This document shows, in pieces, positions 26,219 through 34,972 of a DNA stretch of 64,000 nt (the first letter of the stretch is position 1; every line of letters begins with the position of its first letter). This DNA is from an uncultured Subdoligranulum sp. GTDB lineage: Bacteria > Bacillota > Clostridia > Oscillospirales > Ruminococcaceae. A program made the translations under genes and the position numbers. The stretch lies in contig CALZZE010000015.1 of the NCBI GenBank assembly GCA_945830575.1, positions 1 to 64,000 on the forward strand. The letters are read 5' to 3'. The notes under the pieces are model-generated. The model had not been told where the DNA came from. It made no database searches and saw only the letters and a list, made by a program, of their open reading frames with translations.

Positions 26219-27664
26219 TTACCGGGAAAGTTCTTTCAGCAGCGTGTTGCGGGTATCCCACAGTTTCTGGCTCAAATCCACGTAGTACACATGGGGATTC
26301 TCAAACCGCTTGACCTCGTCCCACAGGGTGCCCACCTGCGCCTTGCAGAACTTTTTAATGTCGTTGAGGTCGGGGCTGATGTACACCCGCTTGCCGTTCT
26401 CGTAGATGGGGGTGGAGATGCAGCGGGCGGTGCAGTTGACATAAGTACGTTCTTTCCAGGTCTCCACCGGGTCAAACAGCGTGATGCCGTGCTTGGTCTC
26501 CACCGCCTCGTCCGCCACCGTGATGAGGTCCGCCATGGCTTTGCCGTCCTCGTCATAGATACGCCACACCTTTTTCAGGCAGGGAATGGTCAGCTTGGCG
26601 GCTGTCTCGGAAATTTTGATTTTGGGGGTGTAGCTGCCGTCCTCCTCCTTGATGGCGGCCAGCTTGTACACGCCGCCGAACACCGGGTCGCTCTTGGCGG
26701 TGATCATGTTCTCGCCGATGCCGAAGCTGTCCACTCTGGCCCCCTGCAAAATCAGGTCGCGCACCAGATACTCGTCCAGAGAGTTGGACGCGCAGATGGT
26801 GCAGTCCGGGTATCCGGCCTCGTCCAGCATTTTGCGGGCCTTTTTGGAGAGGTAGGCAATGTCGCCGGAGTCGATGCGGATGCCCTTGGGACGCTTGCCC
26901 ATGGGCTTGAGCACCTCGTCAAACACCTTGATGGCATCCGGCACGCCCCGTTTCAGCACGTTGTAGGTGTCCACCAACAGCACACAGGCGTCCGGGTACA
27001 GCTCGGCATATTTTTTGAAGGCGTCGTACTGGCTGGGGAACATCTGCACCCAGCTGTGGGCCATGGTGCCGGAGGCCGGGATGCCGAAATCCCGCGCCGC
27101 CATGACGCAGGAGGTGGAGCCGCAGCCGCCGATGTACGCAGCGCGGGCGCCGTAGTAGGCGGCGTCATAGCCTTGGGCGCGGCGGGCGCCGAACTCCATG
27201 ACGGGGCGGCCCTCGGCGGCGCGGACGATGCGGTTGGCCTTGGTGGCAATGAGGCACTGGTGGTTGAAGGTGACCAGCAGCAGCGTTTCCAGCAGTTGGC
27301 ACTCGATGGCGGGGCCTTCCACCGTGACGATGGGCTCATGGGGGAAGATGGGCATGCCCTCCTCGATGGCCCAGATGTTGCAGTGCAGCTGGAACGTGGC
27401 CAGATAGCTGAGGAATCTCTCGTTAAAAACGCCGGTGGAGCGCAGATAGTCAATGTCCTCCTGCGTGAAGGCCAGATTGTCCACCGCCTCGATGAACTGC
27501 TGCAGGCCCGCCATGATGGCGTAGCCGCCGCCGTCCGGCACGCGGCGGAAGAACATGTCAAAGACCGCGATTTTTTCCTCGTAGCCCTCGTCCAGATACC
27601 CGGCAGACATGGTCAGCTCATAAAAATCCGTCATGGTGGTGAGATTGCGTTTTACATCCAACAT
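26219..27664 (-). CDS. pncB: Nicotinate phosphoribosyltransferase
   Basis: A 481-residue enzyme that converts nicotinate, PRPP and ATP to nicotinate mononucleotide in NAD salvage. It starts MLDVKRNLTTMTDFYELTMSAGYLDEG, typical of the Firmicutes long form, and includes FDMFFRRVPDGGGYAIMAGL, EFGARRAQGYDAAYYGARAAYIGGCGSTSC and IRIDSGDIAYLSKKAR. The ATG at 27664 follows AAAGGGGA; the track start is 17 codons early, inside the dacF tail. It follows the carboxypeptidase gene by 22 bases. Confidence 0.94.
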   Translation of the reverse strand: MLDVKRNLTTMTDFYELTMSAGYLDEGYEEKIAVFDMFFRRVPDGGGYAIMAGLQQFIEAVDNLAFTQEDIDYLRSTGVFNERFLSYLATFQLHCNIWAIEEGMPIFPHEPIVTVEGPAIECQLLETLLLVTFNHQCLIATKANRIVRAAEGRPVMEFGARRAQGYDAAYYGARAAYIGGCGSTSCVMAARDFGIPASGTMAHSWVQMFPSQYDAFKKYAELYPDACVLLVDTYNVLKRGVPDAIKVFDEVLKPMGKRPKGIRIDSGDIAYLSKKARKMLDEAGYPDCTICASNSLDEYLVRDLILQGARVDSFGIGENMITAKSDPVFGGVYKLAAIKEEDGSYTPKIKISETAAKLTIPCLKKVWRIYDEDGKAMADLITVADEAVETKHGITLFDPVETWKERTYVNCTARCISTPIYENGKRVYISPDLNDIKKFCKAQVGTLWDEVKRFENPHVYYVDLSQKLWDTRNTLLKELSR

Positions 27665-27686
27665 AGCAAAATCCCCTTTCGCCGTT

Positions 27687-28988
27687 TCAGCGGCGTCTTT
27701 TTTGTTTTTTATCAAACACGCCCAGCGCCGCCAGCACCAGCAGGAAGAAGTAGGTGGCCACCACGATCATCGTGAGGATCACCAACACCTTGAAGTAGGT
27801 GCTTTTGAAAAATTCGCTGACACGGGCAATGGTATACAACAGCTGATTGCGGTCCACGTCGCTGCCGGCCAGCAGATCGGTGGAGCCGATAACCGCCCCG
27901 TTGAGGGTGAGGGTGACGGTGCCCACCACATCGCCCTGTTTCACGGGGGCGGTCAGGTGATCCGGCACGTTGAACTGCCGCTGGGTCTGGCTCTGGCCAT
28001 CGGCGCGCAGCAGCGTCATCATGCTGTCCGCCGGGTAGAGCTTGACGGTGTCGGCATCGGTGGAATACACCACCGGAATTTCCGAGATGGGGTCGTTCAC
28101 ATCCAGCGCCGGGGCCACCGTGTAGGTCTTGAACACCCAGTCCATGAGGCTGCCGGTCTCGGTGAGGGCGGGGCGGTTGCTGACGGTGAGCGGCGAGTGC
28201 AGCACCACGCTGATGTAGCTGACGCCGTCCTTGCTGTGCAGCCCCGCAAAGTTCTGCCAGTCCTCCAGACTGCCGGTTTTGCCGCCCTTGCAGTAGCTGC
28301 GGTAATAGTCAGCGCTGGTGGAGTCGATGATTTTCACGGTGGTGATCAGATTGTACGCACTGCTGTGCTTTTCGGCGGCAGGCATCTCATAGCGGGTGGC
28401 CGTGGCGCACTGGGCAAAGGCGTCGTAGCTCATGGCGGCGCGCAGCAGCAGGTAGACGTCCCGGGCGGTGGTGAGGTTGCCCGGGTCCAGCCCGCAGGGG
28501 TCGGTGAAGGTGGTGCCGGTACAGCCCAGCGCGGCGGCCTCGGCGTTCATCATGTCCACAAAGACCGACACATCCCCGCCGCCCATAAAGTCCGCCACAA
28601 TGTAGGCGGCCTCGTTGCCGCTCTGCACCTCCATGGCGTACATCAGACTGCGCAGCGTGTGGGTCTCCCCCTTGCGGATGTCAGCGGTGGAGCCGTTCTT
28701 GCCGTACAGAATGTCATAAATATAGCCCGGCGCGGTGACGGTGACGGTATCCAGCTGGTCCTGATACTGCTTGAGCATCAGAATGATGGTCATCAGCTTG
28801 GTGAGGCTGGCCGCGGCCATGGGCTCCTCGCTGCTTTTCTCGCAGACTACCAGCCCGGTGTCCAGATTCACCACATAATACGCCGTGCCGCTCAGCTCCG
28901 GCGGGACCGGTTCCTCCGCCAGCGCGGGCACCGCCAGCAGAACCGCCAGCAGCAGGACCGCCAGCAGGGCGGACAGTGTTCGTTTCAT
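27687..28988 (-). CDS. D-alanyl-D-alanine carboxypeptidase (PBP5/DacF type)
   Basis: A 433-residue class C penicillin-binding protein that trims the terminal D-Ala of peptidoglycan stem peptides. A signal peptide (MKRTLSALLAVLLLAVLLAVPALA) is followed by the three active-site motifs: SLTK with Ser61 and Lys64, SGN in EVQSGNEAAY, and KTG in KGGKTGSL. A C-terminal hydrophobic segment (VLVILTMIVVATYFFLLVLAALGVF) anchors it in the membrane. DacF, a sporulation-linked paralogue, and DacA cannot be separated by sequence alone. The ATG at 28988 follows AAAGGA. Confidence 0.92.
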   Translation of the reverse strand: MKRTLSALLAVLLLAVLLAVPALAEEPVPPELSGTAYYVVNLDTGLVVCEKSSEEPMAAASLTKLMTIILMLKQYQDQLDTVTVTAPGYIYDILYGKNGSTADIRKGETHTLRSLMYAMEVQSGNEAAYIVADFMGGGDVSVFVDMMNAEAAALGCTGTTFTDPCGLDPGNLTTARDVYLLLRAAMSYDAFAQCATATRYEMPAAEKHSSAYNLITTVKIIDSTSADYYRSYCKGGKTGSLEDWQNFAGLHSKDGVSYISVVLHSPLTVSNRPALTETGSLMDWVFKTYTVAPALDVNDPISEIPVVYSTDADTVKLYPADSMMTLLRADGQSQTQRQFNVPDHLTAPVKQGDVVGTVTLTLNGAVIGSTDLLAGSDVDRNQLLYTIARVSEFFKSTYFKVLVILTMIVVATYFFLLVLAALGVFDKKQKRRR

Positions 28989-29025
28989 AAGCAGATTCCT
29001 TTGCGTGGGTTTGTGGTATTGCCTT

Positions 29026-29034
29026 AGTATAGCA
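29026..29034 (-). promoter_or_regulatory. Extended -10 promoter of the carboxypeptidase-pncB pair
   Basis: TGCTATACT on the minus strand, about 40 bases before the dac start, with no clear -35. Confidence 0.55.
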
Positions 29035-29071
29035 GGTTTTGCAGGGAAATAAAAGGGTTTCAGCGGATTTT

Positions 29072-30127
29072 TCACAGCGCAAATGCCTGCCAGCAGCCCT
29101 CCTGTTTGACCCAGAGGGTCTCACCGTCCCATGCCGTTCCGTCATAGGCACAGGGCAGCACCTCCACCCCCTGTTCATTCAGCAGGCCCCAGCGCCCATC
29201 CCGGCACACCACGGCATAACCGTTCACCGCGTCGGCGGCCTGCACCGGGCCTTCGGCGCCCATTTCAAAGGCAAACACCGCATCATACACACAGGGCGTG
29301 ACATCGTTGGTGGTGCGGTTGTAATAACCCCATTTGCCGTCTTTTTTATAGGGCGCGATGGTTTCCTGACGGAAAAAGCCTGCCATGTCCACCGGGTAGT
29401 CTGGAAAAGACGCCCCCGCGTTCTTGCACCAGTAGATGATTCCCTCGCCGGTGTCCTCCGGCCAGACGGGATCACCGTTGCCGCCGCCCTCGCGGCAGTG
29501 ACCGATGGGCAGCGGCTCGCCGAAGGTTTCCCAATCGCTTTCGGTCAATTCCCGCATGGAGCCGCCGGTGGTGTAGGCGCGAAGTGCGCTGAAATCAAAG
29601 GCATGGATATCCCGCCCCGGCGCGTCCAGGTCGTACCAGTAAGAAATCCGGTTCACATCTACCTCGTTGGTGGTAACGCCGCCATGACCCAGCGCCTGCA
29701 ATTCCGCACTGTATCGCTGCACCGCGTCCCAGTCATACGGCTCCGGCGTCCATTGCCAGGCACCCTCCTCCCAGCCGATGTTCTGCACCGGGTCGGCACT
29801 GCGGCAGGGCAGCAGTTCAGTGCCATCGCTGGCAATCAGTCCCCACAAGCCGTCCTTCTCCACTGTGAAGTACCCCGTCACAGCGGTCTGGGGCTGGGTA
29901 GTGTAATCTCCCACCGGGAGAATCTGGTCATACTGCAAAACCGGGGCGTTTTCTACCGGCGTCAGACCTGCCGGGGCCGGATTCGGTGTGGGGGCAGCGG
30001 TCGGCGTGGGCGCGGCGGTAGGTACTGCCGACACAGGAAGAGAAGAGGCACTACCCTGCCCGGCATCGCAGGCGACAAGGGTAAGCGCAAGGGATACCGT
30101 CAAAAATGCCGATACAAACCGTTTCAT
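29072..30127 (-). CDS. WG-repeat lipoprotein
   Basis: A 351-residue lipoprotein: signal peptide ending in the lipobox LVAC with Cys20, then a Pro/Thr/Ala-rich linker (PTAAPTPTAAPTPNPAP) that tethers the rest to the membrane. The body holds WG (KWG) repeats such as GLWGLIASDGTELLPC, KWGYYNRTTNDVTPCVYD and RWGLLNEQGVEVLPCAYD. WG repeats form propeller-like binding surfaces; no ligand is known. It follows recG by 30 bases with no terminator between, so it is probably cotranscribed, although no functional link is obvious. Confidence 0.85.
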   Translation of the reverse strand: MKRFVSAFLTVSLALTLVACDAGQGSASSLPVSAVPTAAPTPTAAPTPNPAPAGLTPVENAPVLQYDQILPVGDYTTQPQTAVTGYFTVEKDGLWGLIASDGTELLPCRSADPVQNIGWEEGAWQWTPEPYDWDAVQRYSAELQALGHGGVTTNEVDVNRISYWYDLDAPGRDIHAFDFSALRAYTTGGSMRELTESDWETFGEPLPIGHCREGGGNGDPVWPEDTGEGIIYWCKNAGASFPDYPVDMAGFFRQETIAPYKKDGKWGYYNRTTNDVTPCVYDAVFAFEMGAEGPVQAADAVNGYAVVCRDGRWGLLNEQGVEVLPCAYDGTAWDGETLWVKQEGCWQAFAL

Positions 30128-30157
30128 ACAAACTCCTTCCCGGTCTCACGGCCAGTT

Positions 30158-32203
30158 TCAGTTCATCGCCCCGGCGGTGGCGAACAGGCGTTCCACCTCG
30201 TCGGACAGCGCCTTGTGGTCTGCCAGCGTGGGGTCAGCGGCCAGCAGGGCTTTGGCCTCCTGCTGGGCCACGTTGAGGGTGCGGGTGTCCTGCACGAGGT
30301 CCGCCATGCGCAGCGTGGGCAGGCCGTGCTGGGCCTCCCCGAAAAAGTCGCCGGGGCCGCGGGTCTCCAAATCGTACTTGGCCACCTCGAACCCGTTGGA
30401 GGTGCGGCAGAGGAAGTGCAGGCGCTGACGCACCGAGTCGTTCTCGTTGTCGGAAATGAGGATGCAGCAGGAATCCGCCGCGCCGCGCCCCACCCGCCCG
30501 CGCAGCTGGTGCAGGGCGGACAGGCCGAACCGCTCGGCGTTCTCGATGACCATGACGGTGGCATTGGGCACATCCACGCCCACCTCAATGACGGTGGTGG
30601 ACACCAGCACATCCAGCGTGCCGGCCTTGAATTCCATCATCACATCGTCTTTTTCTTTGGCTTTCAGTTTGCCGTGGAGCAGCCCCACCCGCCGTCCGGG
30701 CAGCAGCGGGCAGGCGGTCTCGGCGTAATACTGCTTGACCGCCTTCATGCCCGCGTCCACTTCGTTTTCCTCGATGGCCGGGCATACGATGTAGACCTGA
30801 TGCCCCGCGGCAATCTGCTTTTCCAGAAAGCCGTACATGTCCCGCCGTTTTTTGCCGGTGATGAACCATGTTTTGATGGGCTTGCGGCCGGGGGGCAGCT
30901 CGTCCAGAATGGAGATGTCCAGATCCCCGTACATGAGCAGTCCCAGCGTGCGGGGGATGGGCGTGGCGGACATGACCAGCAGGTGCGGACTTTGCGCCTT
31001 GCCCGCCAGCAGGCCCCGCTGGCGCACCCCGAACCGATGCTGCTCGTCCACGATGGCAAGGCCCAGATTCTTGAACTGCACCGCATCGGTGAGCACCGCG
31101 TGGGTGCCCACCACCAGCCCGGCGCGGCCGTCCGCGATGGCGGCCAGTGCCACCCGGCGCTCGGCGGCTTTCATGCCGCCCACCAGCAGCGTCACGTTGA
31201 CGCCGAAAGGCTCCAGACGGTCGGCCAGTGTGGCGGCGTGCTGCCGGGCCAGAATTTCGGTGGGGGCCAGCATGGCGCTCTGCCAGCCGTTCTGGGCGGC
31301 GTACCAGATGGCCGCCGCCGCCACCAGCGTTTTGCCGCTGCCCACATCCCCCTGCAGCAGGCGGTTCATGGGCGTCTGGCCGCACAGGTCGCGGGTGATT
31401 TCCTCCGCTGCGCGCTGCTGCGCCCCTGTGGGAGCGTAGGGCAGGCTGCGCCAGAACGGCCCCAAATCCAGTGCCCGCATGGGGGCGCTGGTCTGGCGGC
31501 GGCCATGGCTGCGCAGCAGGAATATTCCAATTTGTAAAATAAACAGTTCGTCAAAAATCAGCCGTCTGCGGGCGGCGGCCAGCTCCGCCTCGTCCTTGGG
31601 CGCGTGGACCGCCCGCACTGCCTGCCAGCGGGGCGGCATTTTGTATCGGGTCAACAGCTCCGGCGGCAGCGGGTCGGGCAGCTGCTCCACATAGGGCAGC
31701 GCATGCTGTACACAGGTCTGGATACGCCCCGCAGGCAGGCCCTCGGTGGCCGGGTACACCGGCAGCAGCGGACAGGCCGCCACCTGCGCCTCGGTGCGGA
31801 TGAGGGGGTGCAGCAGTTCCCGATGGGTCAGATTGCCCCCCACCCGGCCCTCAAAGTAGTAGGTCTCCCCCATCACCAGCTTGTCCGCAGCGTAGGGCGC
31901 GTTGAACCAGCTCAGCGCCAGCACACCGGTATCGTCCGCCGCCAGCACCCGGTTCATCATGCGGCCGCCCTTGATGCGGCGGGCCGGCTCCTTTTGCAGC
32001 ACGGTGGCTTTGACGCAGCAATCCACATCAAAGGGTGCGCCCACCACAGTGTATGGTTTGGAATAGTCGATGTAGCGTCGGGGAAAGTGCAGCAGCAGGT
32101 CCCGGATGGTGGCGACGCCCAGCTTTTCAAATTTTTTGGCAAAGGCAGGCCCCACGCCTTTCAGGTATTGGATGGGGCTGTCGAGGGTGGGTTGGACCGG
32201 CAC
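30158..32203 (-). CDS. recG: ATP-dependent DNA helicase RecG
   Basis: A 681-residue branch-migration helicase that remodels stalled forks and Holliday junctions. The N-terminal wedge domain starts at QPTLDSPIQYLKGVGPAFAKKFEKLG; helicase motifs include LLQGDVGSGKT (Walker A), the DEQH box in AIVDEQHRFGVRQR, VMSATPIPRTL and the C-terminal QLRGRVGRG. The track start runs 54 codons upstream into fakA. AAAGGAGG five bases before a GTG at 32203 marks a GTG start and gives the standard RecG length. The coding strand is preceded by the fakA terminator. Confidence 0.94.
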   Translation of the reverse strand: MPVQPTLDSPIQYLKGVGPAFAKKFEKLGVATIRDLLLHFPRRYIDYSKPYTVVGAPFDVDCCVKATVLQKEPARRIKGGRMMNRVLAADDTGVLALSWFNAPYAADKLVMGETYYFEGRVGGNLTHRELLHPLIRTEAQVAACPLLPVYPATEGLPAGRIQTCVQHALPYVEQLPDPLPPELLTRYKMPPRWQAVRAVHAPKDEAELAAARRRLIFDELFILQIGIFLLRSHGRRQTSAPMRALDLGPFWRSLPYAPTGAQQRAAEEITRDLCGQTPMNRLLQGDVGSGKTLVAAAAIWYAAQNGWQSAMLAPTEILARQHAATLADRLEPFGVNVTLLVGGMKAAERRVALAAIADGRAGLVVGTHAVLTDAVQFKNLGLAIVDEQHRFGVRQRGLLAGKAQSPHLLVMSATPIPRTLGLLMYGDLDISILDELPPGRKPIKTWFITGKKRRDMYGFLEKQIAAGHQVYIVCPAIEENEVDAGMKAVKQYYAETACPLLPGRRVGLLHGKLKAKEKDDVMMEFKAGTLDVLVSTTVIEVGVDVPNATVMVIENAERFGLSALHQLRGRVGRGAADSCCILISDNENDSVRQRLHFLCRTSNGFEVAKYDLETRGPGDFFGEAQHGLPTLRMADLVQDTRTLNVAQQEAKALLAADPTLADHKALSDEVERLFATAGAMN

Positions 32204-32227
32204 GGGAACCTCCTTTCGTTTCCTTAC

Positions 32228-32271
32228 AAAAAAGGGACGAACCCGGATTTGCACCAAATTCGTCCTTTTTG
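32228..32271. terminator. Terminator after fakA
   Basis: AAAAGGGACGAA / TTCGTCCTTTTT forms a stem with U runs on either strand, between fakA and the recG start. It separates the gls24-fakA operon from recG; some read-through into recG is likely because I see no good recG promoter. Confidence 0.7.
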
Positions 32272-32289
32272 TTTCGCAGTATCGTGAAA

Positions 32290-33984
32290 TTACTCCACAG
32301 AGATCATGTAGTAATACACCGGCTGGCCGCCCGTGATGTGGCTGACCTCCACATCCTTGCCGCACTTGGCCTGCACCATGGCGGTGGCCTTCTCGGCGTC
32401 CTCCTCGCTCACATCGCAGCCGGAGATCACCGTGATGAACTGGGCGTCCTTCTTCTTGGCCTTCATCTGGCGGGCCAGACGGTAGGTGGCCTTGAGGATA
32501 TCGTTGCCGGTGGCAACGATCTTGCCGTTCTCCAGCGCCATGATCTCGCCCTTGCGGATGGGCTTGCCGTCAAATTCGCTGTCGCGGGCGGCGTAGGTCA
32601 CAAGGCCGGTGGAGACACGGTCCGCCGCCGACATCATGTTGACGGCGTTGTCCTCCGCGCTGGCTTCGGGGTCAAAGTTCAGCATGGCAGTCATGCCCTG
32701 CGGCACCGTGCGGGTGGGCAGCACCATGACCTGACGGTCGGCCAGTTTCTGAGCCTGCTCCGCCGCCATGATGATATTTTTGTTGTTGGGCAGCACGAAC
32801 ACCGTCTTGGCGGGCACGCTCTGGACAGCCGCCAGAATGTCCTCGGTGGCAGGGTTCATGGTCTGGCCGCCGGACACCACCGCGTCCACGCCCAAATCAC
32901 CGAGCACCGTCCGCAGGCCCTCACCGGCGGCCACGGCCACAAAGCCAAATTCCCGCTCCGGGTCCACCGCAGCGTAGGTGAAGGCCTCGCCCGCGGATTT
33001 CTCCTCGGCGGCGGCCTGCTTTTCCAGACCCTTGCCCTGCTTCTGGCGGGCAAGGAACTGCTCGTGCATATTCTCGATCTTGAAATCGGTGAGGTAGCCG
33101 TACTTGATGGCCTCGGACAGCATCATGCCGGGGTCGGAGGTGTGCACATGGCAGTTGGCCACATCCTCGTCCTCGATGACCACCACGGAATCGCCGTTGG
33201 ATTCCAGGAAAGCGCGCAGACGGGTCACGCTGGCGTCCTCATTTTTGTGCAGCAGGAACTGGGTGCAGTAGCCGTTCTTGATATCCTCCACTTTCATCAG
33301 GTCGTCGGCAAAAACGCCCTTGCCGGCGGCGTCGCTGGACACCTTGGGCTTGGCGGTCACCTCGGCGGAGGCAACGATCTCGCCGCCGTCGAACACCTGC
33401 TTCATGCCCTCGAACACCACCATGATGCCCTGACCGCCCGCGTCCACCACGCCGGCCTTTTTCAGCACGGGCAGCTGGTTGGGGGTGTCCTCCAGAGCGG
33501 CCTGACCGGCGGCCATCATCTCGGCCCACAGGCCCTGCTCGTCCATGTCGGTGCAGGCGGCGGCCTTCTCGGCGGCCAGCCGGGTGACGGTGAGGATGGT
33601 GCCCTCGGTGGGCTTCATGACCGCCTTGTAGGCGGCCTCCACGCCCATCTGCAGCGCCGCGGCCAGGTCGGCGGCGGTGGCGGTGGTCTTGCCCTTCAGC
33701 GCCTTGGAAAAGCCGCGGAACAAAAGGCTGGTGATAACGCCGGAGTTACCGCGGGCGCCCCGCAGCATGGCGGAGGCGGCGGTCTTGCTGGCCTCGCCCA
33801 CGGTGCAGCTGTCGGGCAGGGCCTCCAGCTCACGGCGGGCGGCGCCCACCGTCATGCTCATGTTGGTGCCGGTATCGCCATCGGGGACCGGGAACACGTT
33901 CAGCTCGTCCACGCGGGTGCGCTGGTTGGCGATATTGTTCGCGCCGGACAAGATGGCGTCGCGAAGAATTTTACCTGTTACCAT
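32290..33984 (-). CDS. fakA: Fatty acid kinase catalytic subunit FakA (YloV/DAK2 family)
   Basis: A 564-residue DAK2-domain protein. FakA phosphorylates fatty acids carried by a FakB protein, feeding exogenous fatty acids into phospholipid synthesis. The N-terminal ATP/Mg site is visible in RVDELNVFPVPDGDTGTNMSMTV, then RGARGNSGVITSLLFRGFSKAL and VDAGGQGIMVVFEGM; a C-terminal DegV-like/FakA domain follows. It lies 14 bases after an Asp23/Gls24 gene, the standard YloU-YloV pair of Firmicutes, next to recG as in Bacillus. No fakB is present in the window. Confidence 0.92.
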   Translation of the reverse strand: MVTGKILRDAILSGANNIANQRTRVDELNVFPVPDGDTGTNMSMTVGAARRELEALPDSCTVGEASKTAASAMLRGARGNSGVITSLLFRGFSKALKGKTTATAADLAAALQMGVEAAYKAVMKPTEGTILTVTRLAAEKAAACTDMDEQGLWAEMMAAGQAALEDTPNQLPVLKKAGVVDAGGQGIMVVFEGMKQVFDGGEIVASAEVTAKPKVSSDAAGKGVFADDLMKVEDIKNGYCTQFLLHKNEDASVTRLRAFLESNGDSVVVIEDEDVANCHVHTSDPGMMLSEAIKYGYLTDFKIENMHEQFLARQKQGKGLEKQAAAEEKSAGEAFTYAAVDPEREFGFVAVAAGEGLRTVLGDLGVDAVVSGGQTMNPATEDILAAVQSVPAKTVFVLPNNKNIIMAAEQAQKLADRQVMVLPTRTVPQGMTAMLNFDPEASAEDNAVNMMSAADRVSTGLVTYAARDSEFDGKPIRKGEIMALENGKIVATGNDILKATYRLARQMKAKKKDAQFITVISGCDVSEEDAEKATAMVQAKCGKDVEVSHITGGQPVYYYMISVE

Positions 33985-33998
33985 TGTTTTTTACTCCT

Positions 33999-34352
33999 TT
34001 ACTCTGCCAAAATGTCATCCACGAAAACGTCGATGCGGGCCACCTTCAGGCCGGTGGCGCACTCCACCTCGTCCTTGACCCGGTGGGTAATGCTCTGGGT
34101 AATGGTGGCAATGTTCAGCCCATACCCCACCTGAATGTGCAGGGTAATGACCAGCTGGCCGCCCTCCTGTGTGACAGTGACGCCCTTTTGCGGCAGGCTG
34201 CCGTTCTGAATGGCGCTGCGCACCGTTTTGACGGTGGGGGTCTGTCCCATGGCGGCGATCCCATAGCACTGCTTTGCGGCCTGCGCGACCAAACCGGAGA
34301 AATAGTCGTTCGTCAGCGAGATATGTCCATAAGGATTCACTTTGGTGATCAT
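33999..34352 (-). CDS. Asp23/Gls24 family envelope-stress protein (YloU-like)
   Basis: A 117-residue Asp23/Gls24 protein: YGHISLTNDYFSGLVAQAAKQCYGIAAMG leads into the DUF322 fold with GGQLVITLHIQVGYGLNIATITQSITHRVKDEVECATGLKVARIDVFVDDI. Relatives attach to membrane partners and respond to envelope stress or alkaline shock. It precedes fakA, as yloU precedes yloV in Bacillus. No membrane segment is seen. The start follows AGGAGG. Confidence 0.9.
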   Translation of the reverse strand: MITKVNPYGHISLTNDYFSGLVAQAAKQCYGIAAMGQTPTVKTVRSAIQNGSLPQKGVTVTQEGGQLVITLHIQVGYGLNIATITQSITHRVKDEVECATGLKVARIDVFVDDILAE

Positions 34353-34385
34353 CAGCGTTCCTCCTGTCCTATTTTATCATTTAGT

Positions 34386-34391
34386 ATTATA
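34386..34391 (-). promoter_or_regulatory. -10 box of the gls24-fakA promoter
   Basis: TATAAT on the minus strand, 34 bases before the start; TATTCA 17 bases upstream is a weak -35. The surrounding 34380-34450 stretch is AT-rich, unlike the rest of the window. Confidence 0.55.
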
Positions 34392-34516
34392 CACTGTTTT
34401 TCTTGATTTGAATAGTCTTTTTTGAGAAAAAGCTTTTTTAACATTCCATTCACAAACCTGTCACCCGGTTGGTGTATACTGAACATGACAAAACGGTAAC
34501 AGAAAGGTGCGTTATC

Positions 34517-34921
34517 ATGAATCTGCTGTTCTTCCTGACCCCGAAACAGGATGTGTTATACATTTACGAGGACTTTACGCTGCGCCAGACGCTGGAAAAA
34601 TGGGCCAACCAGCGGTACGCCACCATTCCGGTGCTGCGCCGCAACGGGGAATATCTGGGCACCATGACCGAGGGCGACCTGCTGTGGGGCATCAAGAACA
34701 CCCACGGGCTGGACCTGGAATCCAGCGAGGAGGTGCCCATCTCCAGCTTTGCCCGCCGCCGGGATTACAAGGCGGTGCCGGTGACCACCAGCATGAACGA
34801 GCTGTTTTCCGCTGTGCTGGACCAGAACTTTGTGCCGGTGGTGGATGACCGCAACGTGTTCATCGGCCTTGTGCGGCGGTCCTCGGTGATGCAGTATTTT
34901 TTGAAATCGGTACAAAAATAA
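34517..34921 (+). CDS. CBS-domain pair protein
   Basis: A 134-residue protein made of two CBS repeats (roughly residues 1-55 and 70-130), seen in TLRQTLEKWANQRYATIPVLRRNGEYLGTMTEGDLLWGI and SMNELFSAVLDQNFVPVVDDRNVFIGLVRRSSVM. CBS pairs bind adenosyl ligands such as AMP, ATP or cyclic dinucleotides; this resembles the CbpB/DarB-type of Firmicutes, which bind c-di-AMP, but that is only suggested by size and layout. It is monocistronic, with a TATACT near 34475 as likely -10. The true ATG follows AAAGGTG. Confidence 0.82.
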   Translation: MNLLFFLTPKQDVLYIYEDFTLRQTLEKWANQRYATIPVLRRNGEYLGTMTEGDLLWGIKNTHGLDLESSEEVPISSFARRRDYKAVPVTTSMNELFSAVLDQNFVPVVDDRNVFIGLVRRSSVMQYFLKSVQK

Positions 34922-34935
34922 CGGGTTTCCGACAC

Positions 34936-34971
34936 CAAAATGCGGGCTGTCCATGCAGCCCGCATTTTTTG
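34936..34971. terminator. Bidirectional terminator between CBS gene and ABC permease
   Basis: AAAATGCGGGCTG / CAGCCCGCATTTTTT with a six-base loop. It ends both the rightward CBS gene and the leftward BMP transporter operon. Confidence 0.88.
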
Positions 34972-34972
34972 T

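Noticed and set aside
29039-31537. 832-residue ORF on the plus strand
   Set aside because: Antisense to the WG lipoprotein and recG; composition is typical of a shadow frame.
30158-32365. RecG start at 32365 given by the ORF track
   Set aside because: This would run 54 codons into fakA and add residues absent from RecG; the GTG at 32203 has a perfect ribosome binding site and gives the standard length.
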